NCBI GenBank assembly: GCA_021824575.1
Contig: JAKAKJ010000020.1
Location: 1 to 32,164, forward strand
Direction: 5' to 3'
Length of the DNA: 32,164 nt
From: Chloroflexota bacterium
GTDB lineage: Bacteria; Chloroflexota; Anaerolineae; Anaerolineales; Villigracilaceae
The notes under the pieces were generated by a model that saw nothing but the letters and a program-made list of their open reading frames with translations, did no database searches and was not told where the DNA came from. Position 1 is the first letter of the stretch. Each line of letters starts with the position of its first letter. Position numbers and translations under genes: made by a program. Positions 8,118-16,766 of this stretch are shown here, one piece after another.

Positions 8118-8921
8118 ATGACTCAAAATCCAGACACTATTCATGAAACTGTTCGCGAGCATTATGCGGAACGGATCAAGAAATCCGCTTCTTGTTGCGG
8201 ACCCGATAGTAGTTCCACATCCGAGAGCAATCTCTACCCGGTGGATTTGCTCGCCAGCCTGCCCGAAGGCGAATCAGTTGTCAGCTATGGCTGCGGCGAC
8301 CCTATCACCCTCGCATCATTGCAACCCGGACAGACTGTGCTCGATCTCGGCTCCGGCGCGGGACTCGACTGCTTCTTCGCCGCCAAAAAAGTCGGCGCGG
8401 CGGGGCACGTGATCGGCGTGGATATGACTCCCGAAATGATCGACCGCGCCCGGTCCAGCGCGAAGCGTTTGAATCTCGATAACGTGGAATTCCGTCAGGG
8501 TTATCTCGAAGAATTGCCGGTGGATGCCAACAGCGTAGACGTCATCATTTCAAATTGCGTGATCAACCTTTCGCCTGATAAAGCCAGAGTTTTTAGCGAA
8601 GCATTCCGCGTGCTCAAATCTGGCGGCAAGCTGGCGGTATCCGATATCATCACCGACGGGCCATTGCCCGAAGCGATCAAGAAAAGTCTCAGCGCGTGGG
8701 CCGGATGCGTGGCTGGTGCGGTCGAGGCCAATGAATATGTTGGCATGATGAAAGCGGCCGGCTTCACGGATATTTCCATCACGCCTGTTTTCTTTGACAA
8801 GGAAGATGTTGACTCGGCATTGGCCGATATGAAAGATACAATTGAGCTCAAGACCATTGCGCGCGATGATATTTATAAAGCAGTTTACAGCGCAAAGATC
8901 ACGGCATATAAACCATCATGA
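8118..8921 (+). CDS. arsM: Arsenite S-adenosylmethionine methyltransferase
   Basis: A 267-residue cytosolic enzyme that methylates As(III) with SAM to methylated and volatile arsenicals. The SAM site is VLDLGSGAGLDCF (residues 74-86). The conserved arsenic-binding cysteines of the family are visible: Cys26/27 (SCCGP), Cys59 (SYGCGDP), Cys147 (ISNCVINL) and Cys197 (WAGCVAGA). The length fits bacterial ArsM. It lies 78 bases after arsR with its own operator copy, and is followed 34 bases later by a tiny cysteine-rich reading frame. No arsenite efflux pump or arsenate reductase gene is seen here. Confidence 0.93.
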   Translation: MTQNPDTIHETVREHYAERIKKSASCCGPDSSSTSESNLYPVDLLASLPEGESVVSYGCGDPITLASLQPGQTVLDLGSGAGLDCFFAAKKVGAAGHVIGVDMTPEMIDRARSSAKRLNLDNVEFRQGYLEELPVDANSVDVIISNCVINLSPDKARVFSEAFRVLKSGGKLAVSDIITDGPLPEAIKKSLSAWAGCVAGAVEANEYVGMMKAAGFTDISITPVFFDKEDVDSALADMKDTIELKTIARDDIYKAVYSAKITAYKPS

Positions 8922-8955
8922 TGGATTTTATTGTTTGGAAAGGAGGTGAAATGCC

Positions 8956-9033
8956 ATGACCGATTTACCGGTAATCTCCGGCTGTGATTGCGGCTGCGAC
9001 GGTGGTTGTTGCGGTGGCGGCGATTGCTGCTAG
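8956..9033 (+). CDS. 25-residue cysteine-rich peptide in the arsenic operon
   Basis: A very strong ribosome-binding site (AGGAGGTG, 8941-8948) lies seven bases before an ATG opening a 25-codon frame. The product starts MTDLPVISG and continues CDCGCDGGCCGGGDCC, so seven of the last sixteen residues are Cys and all others are Gly or Asp. It sits between arsM and a terminator, so it should be co-transcribed with arsM. A small soft-metal chelator (miniature metallothionein for arsenite) or a precursor peptide are the possible roles. I recognise no described family. The strong ribosome-binding site and tight placement are the case for it being real. Confidence 0.65.
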   Translation: MTDLPVISGCDCGCDGGCCGGGDCC

Positions 9034-9054
9034 AAAGATGAGACGCAGAAAGTA

Positions 9055-9088
9055 TTCGGCGGCAGTTTGACTGCCGTCGAAGTTTTTT
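9055..9088 (+). terminator. Rho-independent terminator of the arsenic operon
   Basis: An 11-bp stem (9055-9065 / 9071-9081, one G-T pair, loop TTTGA) is followed by six T at 9083-9088. It closes the arsR-arsM-peptide unit. Confidence 0.85.
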
Positions 9089-9112
9089 AATCAGATCGTT
9101 AACTTCAGCCTA

Positions 9113-9158
9113 TTGACAGCGCAATCGTTCGCGGGTAAAAACATACCGACTGGTCGGT
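9113..9158 (+). promoter_or_regulatory. Promoter and TetR-type operator of the tetR-reductase operon
   Basis: TTGACA (9113-9118) and TAAAAA (9136-9141) are 17 bases apart. The inverted repeat ACCGAC-TG-GTCGGT lies just downstream at 9145-9158, about where transcription should begin. This placement and its A/T-flanked form are typical of TetR self-regulation. Confidence 0.72.
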
Positions 9159-9186
9159 TTTACATATTTCCCTTCTCTCAGCCGAT

Positions 9187-9239
9187 GGTTGAGCAGGCGG
9201 CGGATTTCGGTACGCAAAGAACGCTACTCAACCGCCGCC
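9187..9239 (+). other. Overlapping inverted repeats in the tetR leader
   Basis: Two inverted repeats share bases: ggttgag/ctcaacc (9187-9193 / 9227-9233) and ggcggcgg/ccgccgcc (9196-9203 / 9232-9239). They cannot both form fully, so the leader RNA could switch between folds. No T-run follows, so this is not a simple terminator. Confidence 0.4.
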
Positions 9240-9263
9240 GTATCGAGACCAAGGTGAGGTCCC

Positions 9264-9848
9264 ATGCAACAACGCAGCGAAGAGACACGCTCAAAAATTA
9301 TTGAATCAGCCATCAAGTTATTTTCCAGCCGCGGCTTCAACGCCGCCAGCGTGGACGATATTTGCGCGGATGCAGGCATCAGCAAAGGCGCGTTCTATCA
9401 CCACTTTGAAAGCAAGCAGGCGCTCTTCCTTGCTTTGCTCGATGGTTGGCTGCAAACGATTGATGATGCCATCGAAGCATCGAAGGATAAAAGCGCACCC
9501 GAAACATTCATGCGGATGACCGAAGCATTCCCATATATCTTTCAGTCGGCAGGCAATCATTTACCGATGTATATGGAATTCTGGCTGCAGGCCAGCCGCG
9601 ACGAAAAGATCTGGCAGGCTACCGTCGCACCATACCGCCGTTACCACAAGTATTTCGCAACGCTCATCAAGAAAGGCATTGACGAAGGTTCGTTCGCGGA
9701 AATGAACCCGGATGTTGCAGCGCGTCTCATCGTCTCGACCGCAATGGGATTATTGTTGCAGAGTCTGCTCGACCCCAAAGGCGCAAAATGGGAAAAGGTC
9801 GCGCGTGAGAGCACGACCATGTTGTTAAATAGTTTGGTAAAGAAATGA
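9264..9848 (+). CDS. TetR/AcrR-family transcriptional regulator
   Basis: A 194-residue TetR-type repressor. The N-terminal helix-turn-helix is at about residues 10-55 (SVDDICADAGISKGAFYHHF), followed by an all-helical ligand-binding domain. GGTGAGG precedes the ATG. It lies ten bases before the reductase gene at 9859, so the two form an operon behind the self-operator at 9145-9158. The inducer is unknown; a hydrophobic substrate of the reductase is a reasonable guess. Confidence 0.87.
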   Translation: MQQRSEETRSKIIESAIKLFSSRGFNAASVDDICADAGISKGAFYHHFESKQALFLALLDGWLQTIDDAIEASKDKSAPETFMRMTEAFPYIFQSAGNHLPMYMEFWLQASRDEKIWQATVAPYRRYHKYFATLIKKGIDEGSFAEMNPDVAARLIVSTAMGLLLQSLLDPKGAKWEKVARESTTMLLNSLVKK

Positions 9849-9858
9849 GGCAGTTCAA

Positions 9859-10851
9859 ATGATTTTAGTTACCGGCGCGACAGGACACATTGGGAATGTC
9901 CTCGTCCGCAAATTGCTCGAGCGCGGTGAAAAAGTCCGGGTGCTGATTCTGCCCGGAGAAAGCCGCGCCCCGCTTCAAGGTCTGAACGTTGAAGCGGTCG
10001 AAGGTGATGTGCTCGACACGGCGTCATTATCCCAAGCATTCAAAGGTGTGCGTGGAGTCTTTCATCTGGCGGGCATCATCTCGATCATGCCCGGCGAGAA
10101 TACGATCGTTCACAAAGTCAATGTGGAAGGCACGCGCAACGTGATGCAAATTGCAAAACAGATGCGCGTGAGAAAGGTCGTGTACGCAAGTTCGATCCAC
10201 GCCATCCAGCGCGTCGAAGATGGCATGATAGATGAACGCTTGCCATTCGACTCGAATAACCCGTACGGCGAATATGACCGTTCCAAAGCGGAGGCGACGC
10301 TCGAAGTTCAGAGGGCGGCTCACGCGGGACTGGAGGCGGTCATTGTTTGCCCAACCGGAGTCATCGGCCCGTATGATTTCCGCGGTTCGATGATGGGCGA
10401 TGTCATCCGCGGCGCAGCCCAAAGAAAGCCGACGCTTTACGTGGATGGCGCGTACGATTTTGTGGATGTGCGCGATGTGGTCAACGGGATGATCGCGGCG
10501 TTCGACAAAGGCAGGCGCGGCGAAAGTTATATTTTGTCCGGGCAAAAAATATCTGTGCGATACCTGCTCGAAACCGTGCGCGAGATTACCGGCCATCATT
10601 TCTTCCAGATGAAAATTCCCTTCGATCTGGCAAAGTTCGCGGCACAATTTACTCCGTGGTATTACCGTCAATCGAAAGCCACGCCGCGTTTTACGCCGTA
10701 TTCCCTGGAAGTTCTGCAAAGCAATTGCAACATCAGTCATGCCAAAGCCACGCGTGAACTTGGCTATCGTCCACGAACGTTATATGAAACCATTGCAGAT
10801 ACAGTGAAATGGTTTTTGGAAATGTCAAAATCTGCGTCGCTGGTCGAGTAG
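9859..10851 (+). CDS. NAD-dependent epimerase/dehydratase family protein (extended SDR)
   Basis: A 330-residue extended SDR. The dinucleotide-binding motif is VTGATGHIG (residues 4-12), with HLAG, an active-site Ser (YASSIHA) and YDRSK (YxxxK). The closest familiar groups are dihydroflavonol-4-reductase/3-beta-HSD-like and hopanoid-associated HpnA-like proteins; the C-terminal YRPRTLYETIADTVKWF is typical of these. Co-transcribed with the TetR gene, it is probably the regulated enzyme. The true substrate cannot be read from the sequence. Confidence 0.83.
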   Translation: MILVTGATGHIGNVLVRKLLERGEKVRVLILPGESRAPLQGLNVEAVEGDVLDTASLSQAFKGVRGVFHLAGIISIMPGENTIVHKVNVEGTRNVMQIAKQMRVRKVVYASSIHAIQRVEDGMIDERLPFDSNNPYGEYDRSKAEATLEVQRAAHAGLEAVIVCPTGVIGPYDFRGSMMGDVIRGAAQRKPTLYVDGAYDFVDVRDVVNGMIAAFDKGRRGESYILSGQKISVRYLLETVREITGHHFFQMKIPFDLAKFAAQFTPWYYRQSKATPRFTPYSLEVLQSNCNISHAKATRELGYRPRTLYETIADTVKWFLEMSKSASLVE

Positions 10852-10882
10852 GCAACACTTTACACCACGAGGTATTTCCCTG

Positions 10883-10939
10883 CCATGTGAGGAGATTGCT
10901 TCGTCGTGACGTTTTTGGCGTCACTCCTCGCAATGGCAT
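10883..10939. repeat. REP-like dispersed repeat, copy 2 (reverse orientation)
   Basis: Read on the minus strand it has attgcgaggag, a gtgacg/cgtcac inverted pair and gaagcaatctcct. It is the inverted relative of 7595-7666 and fills the gap between the reductase and degV. Confidence 0.6.
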
Positions 10940-10959
10940 AATACACAAAGGAGAATCGA

Positions 10960-11820
10960 ATGAAAATCGTTACTGACTGCGCGGCAGATATGTCCGCAGA
11001 AGAACTTAAAGAACTGGGCATTGAGCAGGCACCGCTTTATATTCAATTCCCGGATGGCGAAGTCAGCTCGGCGGATATTTCAGCCGATACCTTTTACGAC
11101 AAGCTCGAGGCCATGAAGCCAAATGTTCCGACTACTGCCATGCCATCCAGCGGACTTTTTGCGGAAATTTATCGCAAGATTGCAAAATTCGATAAGAATA
11201 TTTTTTCGCTTCACATTTCATCCGGTTTGAGCGGGACAATCAACGCGGCGCGCGCAGGCGGCGAAGAAGCCGGACCCGAAGCCAATGTGGATTTCTGGGA
11301 CACGCTTACGTTATCCGGCGGCGAACGCTTTCAAGTCATCAGCGCCGCACTCGCCGCCAAAGCTGGTTGGACGATGCGCGCCGTTCAGGAACGGCTGGCG
11401 AAAATCCGCGAGAAGACCGAAGTGGTTTATACACTCGACACGTTGGATTACCTGATGCGCGGCGGGCGCATCGGGCGCGTCAAAGCAATGGCTGGTGCAA
11501 TCCTGCATCTCAAGCCTGTCATCCGCGTCGACGCGGACGGAAAATACAGCACGGTCACGACGGCGCGCACGATTGGCAAAGGCATGTCGGCCATCACGGA
11601 ACATCTTCATGCCAAGTATGCCAACACGCCGTTGTGGGTCACTGTTTTGCACGGTCGCTTTGCCGATAAAGCTGAAGCGTTATCCAATGAGCTCAAAGAA
11701 AAACTGAACGTTACAAAACTTGAAGTGATGCGAATCTCGCCCGTGCTTGGAGTTCACACCGGGCCGGGCGTTGTCGGCGCAGCTGTCGTGCCTGTGGAAG
11801 TTGTTCAGGATTTGATGTAA
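10960..11820 (+). CDS. degV: DegV family fatty-acid-binding protein
   Basis: A 286-residue DegV/FakB-type protein. Members bind a fatty acid in a closed pocket and, in Firmicutes, present it to a kinase (FakA). Family marks are VTDCAADM at the N-terminus, PTTAMPSSG, HISSGLSGT (fatty-acid carboxylate contact), LDYLMRGGRIGRVKA and the closing GVHTGPGVVG. AAGGAG precedes the start. No kinase partner is present nearby, so its role in exogenous fatty-acid use is inferred only from the family. Confidence 0.9.
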   Translation: MKIVTDCAADMSAEELKELGIEQAPLYIQFPDGEVSSADISADTFYDKLEAMKPNVPTTAMPSSGLFAEIYRKIAKFDKNIFSLHISSGLSGTINAARAGGEEAGPEANVDFWDTLTLSGGERFQVISAALAAKAGWTMRAVQERLAKIREKTEVVYTLDTLDYLMRGGRIGRVKAMAGAILHLKPVIRVDADGKYSTVTTARTIGKGMSAITEHLHAKYANTPLWVTVLHGRFADKAEALSNELKEKLNVTKLEVMRISPVLGVHTGPGVVGAAVVPVEVVQDLM

Positions 11821-11828
11821 CGAAATAA

Positions 11829-11839
11829 ACCTGTCAGGT
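11829..11839. repeat. Short palindrome ACCTG-T-CAGGT
   Basis: This perfect 5+5 bp palindrome between degV and the next SDR start may be a regulator site or a fragment of a dispersed repeat. Nothing else supports a role. Confidence 0.3.
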
Positions 11840-11854
11840 CTTTAGACAAACAAG

Positions 11855-12646
11855 ATGTACTGGAAAGACAAAGTCGCAGTCATCACTGGCGCGTCGAGCG
11901 GAATTGGCGAAGCCACCGCTCGACGACTGGCCGCGGCTGGACTACAAGTGACATTGGTCGCGCGGCGACTGGAACGATTGCTCAGTTTGAAAGAACAAAT
12001 AGAGATGGCGGGAGGAAAAGCAAAAATCGTTGCGGCGGATTTGTCGCGTGAGGCCGACCGCATTCGTGTGTTCGAGTCAGTGCAAACGAACGGCGGCGTA
12101 GATGTTTTGATCAATAACGCGGGCTTTGGCTGGTACGGCTACTTCAAAGAAATGCCGTGGAAAACCGCACACGAAATGCTTCAGGTTAATATCGGCTCGA
12201 TGGTTCATCTCACGTCGCTGTTTTTGCCCGAAATGCAGAAACGGGATCACGGACACATCATCAATGTCGGCTCGATTTCGGGAAGCATTCCAAGTCAGGG
12301 CATTGCCGTCTACAGCGCGAGCAAATCCTTTTTGGATGCGTTCACGACCTCGCTTTATCGCGAGACACGCGGCACAAAAGTCAATGTAAGTGTGGTGCGC
12401 GTGGGACCGGTTCTCACCGAGTTTTGCAAAACCGCTTTGGAACGTGAAAATGGCGGGCATGTGCCGACAGAAAGAATCGGCGTAACAGCTGAACACGTGG
12501 CACAAAGGATCTGGCAATTATTGTTGCATCCAAAGCGCACCATCTACATCCCGCGCTGGTTGAGCGTCACGCCATGGGTGGAATTATCATTTGGGTGGCT
12601 TGAAGATTTGATTGGTCCGCTTCTACTCAAGCGACAACGAGTTTGA
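11855..12646 (+). CDS. Short-chain dehydrogenase/reductase
   Basis: A 263-residue classical SDR with TGASSGIG (residues 12-19), NNAGFGWYG, catalytic Ser in NVGSISGS and YSASK. Its C-terminus (PKRTIYIPRW … LLLKRQRV) is hydrophobic and basic, as in the DltE/YqjQ-like SDRs. It starts 34 bases after degV with a weak ribosome-binding site and could be read through from it. The substrate is unknown. Confidence 0.86.
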   Translation: MYWKDKVAVITGASSGIGEATARRLAAAGLQVTLVARRLERLLSLKEQIEMAGGKAKIVAADLSREADRIRVFESVQTNGGVDVLINNAGFGWYGYFKEMPWKTAHEMLQVNIGSMVHLTSLFLPEMQKRDHGHIINVGSISGSIPSQGIAVYSASKSFLDAFTTSLYRETRGTKVNVSVVRVGPVLTEFCKTALERENGGHVPTERIGVTAEHVAQRIWQLLLHPKRTIYIPRWLSVTPWVELSFGWLEDLIGPLLLKRQRV

Positions 12647-12649
12647 TCG

Positions 12650-12678
12650 AAAAACGCACCTGGACCAGATGCGTTTTT
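12650..12678. terminator. Bidirectional terminator between SDR and MFS gene
   Basis: AAAAACGCA and TGCGTTTTT pair around an inner CTGG/CCAG stem. The A and T ends serve both the plus-strand SDR gene and the minus-strand MFS gene, whose stops converge here. Confidence 0.85.
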
Positions 12679-12694
12679 GATTGAAGATTTGCGT

Positions 12695-14056
12695 TTATGC
12701 CGCTGCAGGTTCCGCAACTGGCAATGCATCGTGATCTGGAAGAACGGCTTCCGCATCGCGGATGGCGGGGATAAAGTAGCCAGTCAGGCCGATGAGAATC
12801 CCGCCGAGGCCGCAGACAAAAAACAGGATGGCCATCCCGCTTCCGGGTCCGGACCCGAACGCTGATCCGAAAATCGGAGTCAATCCAGCGCCTTGAATCT
12901 TCATCGCAGGCTCGAGCGCAAAATCCGCCAGCGCACCGCCGATGACTGGTGAGATCGGATTCGTGAACCATGCAATGAGTCGACGCGCGGAAAAAACGCG
13001 TCCCTGCAAATCAGGCGCAACCTTGGCCTGCCAGATGGCCTGATTGGAAGTATTAACCAGCGGCGAAAACAGACTACCAATCAGCGCTGTCGGTATCCAA
13101 AGTGCGAGGTTGTGCCCAAAACTGAACAGCACCATTCCAGCCAGACTGAAAAATATCCAGCCAAGCAATACACCGTGGACTCTTTTCCTGAAGCCACCCC
13201 AGGCGCTCATAACCACTCCGCCGATTACCATACCCATGGATGCTGCAGATTGGACTGATCCGAGTGCGATGGTGCTTTGATTTGTGCGCGCCAGGATCAT
13301 CGGAGCCAGAACTGCAAACGCGATCCCGCTGAAAAGATTCCCGATAAAGAAAATAAGTTGAAGTCCCAGCAGGCTTGGACGTTTAAAAATATATTGGAAG
13401 CCAAAAGCAGCTTCTTTCAACATACTGCCTTTAGCTTTTTGTCCTTCGCTGGTGGCAGGCGGTTGTGGAATGAAGACAGCAATGAGCGCAAAAATGGCAA
13501 TGCCATAAGTAATCGCGTCGATCAACAAAATGCCGCCAATCCCGATAAAGGGAAGAAGCGCCCCAGCCAACAGAGGAGCCACAACGCCAGGACCTGCTTC
13601 GATCAATGACATCATGCCGTTGGCGCGGCCATACTGCTCTTTGGGGAGCATCACGCTAATAGCCGCAGAATACGCTGGCCATTGAAATGTCGCCCCGATG
13701 CCAATCACCGCCGTCAAAATATAAAGGTGCCAGTACTGCATACGGCCAGTAATGAAGAGGACGAACAACACGCAAGTAGCGATCCCACCGCCAATGTCGC
13801 TGATCATCATCATCAATTTGCGGTTGTAACGATCCACCATAACACCCGCAATCGGAGACATCAACAGGAACGGCAGGATGTATGTTACCTGCACCAAACT
13901 CATGGCAAAAGCGGACTTGGTCTGCTGGTACATGTAAATGGTCATGGCAAAAGCCGTCATGCCGCTGGCTAGCACCGAAACGATCTGACCAATCCAGACC
14001 ACGATAAATCCGATCATCCCGCGCAGACGCGGTTGATTTTGTATTTGCATTCTCAC
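12695..14056 (-). CDS. MFS transporter, enterobactin/macrolide-exporter-like
   Basis: A 453-residue inner-membrane protein with about twelve hydrophobic helices in two halves. The inter-helix motif with acidic and basic residues, MVDRYNRKLMMMISD (about residues 73-87), marks the MFS drug-export/EntS-like (MFS_3) group. GGTGAG lies just before the ATG. It is 39 bases downstream of the NTF2/GNAT fusion gene, so it is likely the third gene of a unit 16643 to 12695. The exported substrate is unknown. Confidence 0.87.
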   Translation of the reverse strand: MRMQIQNQPRLRGMIGFIVVWIGQIVSVLASGMTAFAMTIYMYQQTKSAFAMSLVQVTYILPFLLMSPIAGVMVDRYNRKLMMMISDIGGGIATCVLFVLFITGRMQYWHLYILTAVIGIGATFQWPAYSAAISVMLPKEQYGRANGMMSLIEAGPGVVAPLLAGALLPFIGIGGILLIDAITYGIAIFALIAVFIPQPPATSEGQKAKGSMLKEAAFGFQYIFKRPSLLGLQLIFFIGNLFSGIAFAVLAPMILARTNQSTIALGSVQSAASMGMVIGGVVMSAWGGFRKRVHGVLLGWIFFSLAGMVLFSFGHNLALWIPTALIGSLFSPLVNTSNQAIWQAKVAPDLQGRVFSARRLIAWFTNPISPVIGGALADFALEPAMKIQGAGLTPIFGSAFGSGPGSGMAILFFVCGLGGILIGLTGYFIPAIRDAEAVLPDHDALPVAEPAAA

Positions 14057-14095
14057 CTCATAAGAGTCAGGAAAAAATTGATGCAGTCAGACAAA

Positions 14096-15331
14096 TTATT
14101 GCGGCACCAATGATTTGATAACGTCAACATCCATCACGGGCATCCAGCCATAAATGTACATGCGCGCATATTCCTTGAAGCCGTAACGCGAGACCACGCG
14201 GCGCGACATCGGTTCGGCATTGATAGCCGCCACTTGATAGCCGTGCGAAAAGGCAACCTCAAGCCGTTTGCGTAATAATGTTGAATATATTTTCTGCCCG
14301 CGAAATTCAGGCAGTGTGGCCGCGCCACCCAAGTACGCAATCCCGCACCGCAACTGGAGCCGCGCGATGCCAACCGGCTGACCCTTCAGAGAAGCCAAAA
14401 AATTAATCTCGCGGTCTCGGAAGCGCTCATCTCTCATACGTTCCACCATGCTTATCTTCATATCAGCGATTTGTTCATCCGTAAGGTTGAAACAAACCTG
14501 GGTGATATGCGCTGTTGCATCAATAGCAACCTGATCGGAGCCATCCATAACATCTATGGTAATGTCAGGATTCGTCGGAATATCCAGATCATCCAATCCC
14601 AAGCGCGCCATCGTGGCTGCGTCACCTGCCAACACCAAGCCATGTCGCTCCAAACGCTCTTTCAAATCAACTGGAGTATCGTGAGGAGAAACAAACCATT
14701 GGAATCCAATATCGCGTAGGCTATGAAACGCGATGATCTCCTCGATTTTTTGATCGGCTTCTTCGGGAGACCAACGCACAAATCCGACACTGTTACTTCC
14801 CGGGTGAGCATCCCCACTGCCCCCCATTCCACCACGCAGACTCATGCGGCCGCTCGCATTTGGCTCAACCCATTCGCGTATATCACCGCCGCGGAACACT
14901 GATTCAAGCACGTTCTCCAGTTCATCTTTCGTCAATGTGGCAGGTGCAATCCAACCTTTACGCCGCGCACTGGGCATCGGCTCGGGACAATACAGAATAA
15001 TCTGCTTAATCTTATCGCCTTGAATTTTCAGAAATGCAGAGCGATTATGTTCCACATAGCGGTCACATTCGGTTGCTTGAATCCGAAACTCGGCGGCAAT
15101 CTGATCGCCTTCAGCAGTTGTGCTGAATGCTTCTATTTTTGGATCTGACCAGGTTTGCCGTTCTTCGATCAGGCGCTGGACAACGCGCTGGCGCGGACGA
15201 TGCGCCTCCATGCCATCCCAGCGTTGAAAAATCAAACTGGAATCCTCGTCCAGTATCGACTCGTAACAGGAAGTCTCTGTGGACATCAAGGCCTGTAAGA
15301 AATCATTTGCAAGCTGCTTTGAATTAGACAT
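14096..15331 (-). CDS. NTF2-like (SnoaL) domain fused to GNAT acetyltransferase
   Basis: A 411-residue protein. Residues 1-120 resemble an NTF2/SnoaL-like ligand-binding domain (MSNSKQLANDFLQALMS … KIKQIILYCPEP). The C-terminal 160 residues are a GNAT domain (acetyl-CoA loop GGAATLPEFRGQKIYSTLL, then MSRRVVSRYGF). The middle resembles a second, poorly conserved GNAT half. The ATG at 15331 is chosen over 15352 because GGAG lies eight bases upstream and it overlaps the MFS stop by eight bases (ATGTCTAA), a coupled start. It sits between two MFS exporters, which suggests modification or sensing of an exported small molecule. Confidence 0.75.
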   Translation of the reverse strand: MSNSKQLANDFLQALMSTETSCYESILDEDSSLIFQRWDGMEAHRPRQRVVQRLIEERQTWSDPKIEAFSTTAEGDQIAAEFRIQATECDRYVEHNRSAFLKIQGDKIKQIILYCPEPMPSARRKGWIAPATLTKDELENVLESVFRGGDIREWVEPNASGRMSLRGGMGGSGDAHPGSNSVGFVRWSPEEADQKIEEIIAFHSLRDIGFQWFVSPHDTPVDLKERLERHGLVLAGDAATMARLGLDDLDIPTNPDITIDVMDGSDQVAIDATAHITQVCFNLTDEQIADMKISMVERMRDERFRDREINFLASLKGQPVGIARLQLRCGIAYLGGAATLPEFRGQKIYSTLLRKRLEVAFSHGYQVAAINAEPMSRRVVSRYGFKEYARMYIYGWMPVMDVDVIKSLVPQ

Positions 15332-16643
15332 GGTTTTCTCCAACTTCTGCACTTTGGGAAGGTTCCCCTAGAAATCGCACACTTAGCAATGAACCGACTC
15401 CGGGCATGGTCAGATAAACGGCACAAGCCAATAACATGCCGCCCGCAACCAGGAACAATACCGGGATATCCCAGCGCAGCATTGCGCCCGCAATCGCCTG
15501 TGAGAGCGGCGCCAATCCAAGATTGGCAAGCAGTACCATGCTCATTAAACGTCCGAGCATTTCTTTGGGTGTATTGCGTTGTAAGCCGGTGATCAAGAGG
15601 ATGCTGAGGTAACCATTAAGCATCCCCATAATGAACATATCTACAACGGCCGTACCGGTAATATTGATCCATGCCAGAGCGCCAAGTCCAACGCCAAATG
15701 CCGCAAACATCACAACCATGAAAACCTTCATCAACTTCTGTGACAACTTTGGCAGCGCGCCGGAAAGAAGAATGCCCAAGAAGTTTCCGCCAGCATAACC
15801 AGACATGATCAATCCAAACGCCGCGGCTCCCTCGACAAAGCGTGTATTGGCGAGATAAGGCACACCAACGATCACGGGGCCGCCGAATGCAAAGTTGGCT
15901 ACCGCGATCAGGATGAACATGGCACGCAGGGCCGGATCCCTGAACATAAAAACAATCCCATCGCGGATGGATCCAAACATGCTGACCGATCCAGTCTTTT
16001 GTGCGGCGATCACTTCGCCTCCGACTTTCATCATCCACAACGTAACGACCGAGACGATGAAGGTGAACGCATCGAATGCCATCGCCAATGCCACACCGAC
16101 TTTTACATCCGGGAATACAGCGATCATTGCTCCGGCTGCAGCGGGTCCCACAAAGCTGATCAGTTGCAGGCTCCCCTGCATCAACGAATTGCCAGCCTGC
16201 AAGTCTTCAGACGGCACCAGTCGCGGCGTAATGGACATCGAAGCTGGTGCAAACACGCCCGACACCACCCCAACCACGATGCTGTAAACATAGATCATCC
16301 AAACTTGCAGCGTGCCAGTCAGCACCTGGGCCGCCAGCAAGGCCGAAATAAAAAGCCGGATGAAATCCGCGGCCAACATCACGCGGCGCGGCGAAATCCG
16401 GTCAGTGATCGCGCCGCCGACCAATGTAAAGATAGCGCGCGGAATCCCGCCTAACGCCAGAACTGTCCCCAGCGCCAGCGGATCGCCGGTCATTTTCAGA
16501 ACAAGCCACGACAAGGCAATAAAATGGAATTGATCGCCAAGCAATGATGTGCTTTGTCCGATCCAAAGAAGAAGGAAATCGCGTATCGCGAGTACACGTT
16601 TCATCGGGCTGGAAGCAATAGGTTGAGTAATAGTTTCGGCCAT
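15324..16643 (-). CDS. MFS transporter, drug-exporter-like
   Basis: A 439-residue membrane protein with about twelve transmembrane helices. The motif GAITDRISPRRVMLAADFIR (about residues 77-96) is the MFS loop-2/3 signature. It is distantly like the MFS protein at 12695-14056 and of the same exporter group. GGAG precedes the start. Its stop overlaps the next gene's start, indicating translational coupling to the GNAT fusion protein. The substrate is unknown. Confidence 0.87.
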   Translation of the reverse strand: MAETITQPIASSPMKRVLAIRDFLLLWIGQSTSLLGDQFHFIALSWLVLKMTGDPLALGTVLALGGIPRAIFTLVGGAITDRISPRRVMLAADFIRLFISALLAAQVLTGTLQVWMIYVYSIVVGVVSGVFAPASMSITPRLVPSEDLQAGNSLMQGSLQLISFVGPAAAGAMIAVFPDVKVGVALAMAFDAFTFIVSVVTLWMMKVGGEVIAAQKTGSVSMFGSIRDGIVFMFRDPALRAMFILIAVANFAFGGPVIVGVPYLANTRFVEGAAAFGLIMSGYAGGNFLGILLSGALPKLSQKLMKVFMVVMFAAFGVGLGALAWINITGTAVVDMFIMGMLNGYLSILLITGLQRNTPKEMLGRLMSMVLLANLGLAPLSQAIAGAMLRWDIPVLFLVAGGMLLACAVYLTMPGVGSLLSVRFLGEPSQSAEVGENHV

Positions 16644-16705
16644 GAAATCTCCAAGATATTTGGCATAGAGTTAAGCAAGTGCAAAACGAATCGGTTGAGA
16701 ATAGC

Positions 16706-16741
16706 AAAGCCTCTCGCATTTAGTCAGAAGCGAGAGGCTTT
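16706..16741 (-). terminator. Terminator downstream of the methyltransferase gene
   Basis: A perfect 12-bp stem (AAAGCCTCTCGC at 16706-16717, its complement at 16730-16741) with a 12-base loop sits between the methyltransferase stop and the MFS start. T-runs are short on both sides, so the strength is uncertain. Confidence 0.65.
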
Positions 16742-16766
16742 ATCGCTCCATGATTCGGCATATAAA

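Noticed and set aside
10027-10740. Minus-strand 237-codon frame opposite the extended SDR gene
   Set aside because: The sense protein has clear SDR motifs; the antisense frame has no start signal or domain.
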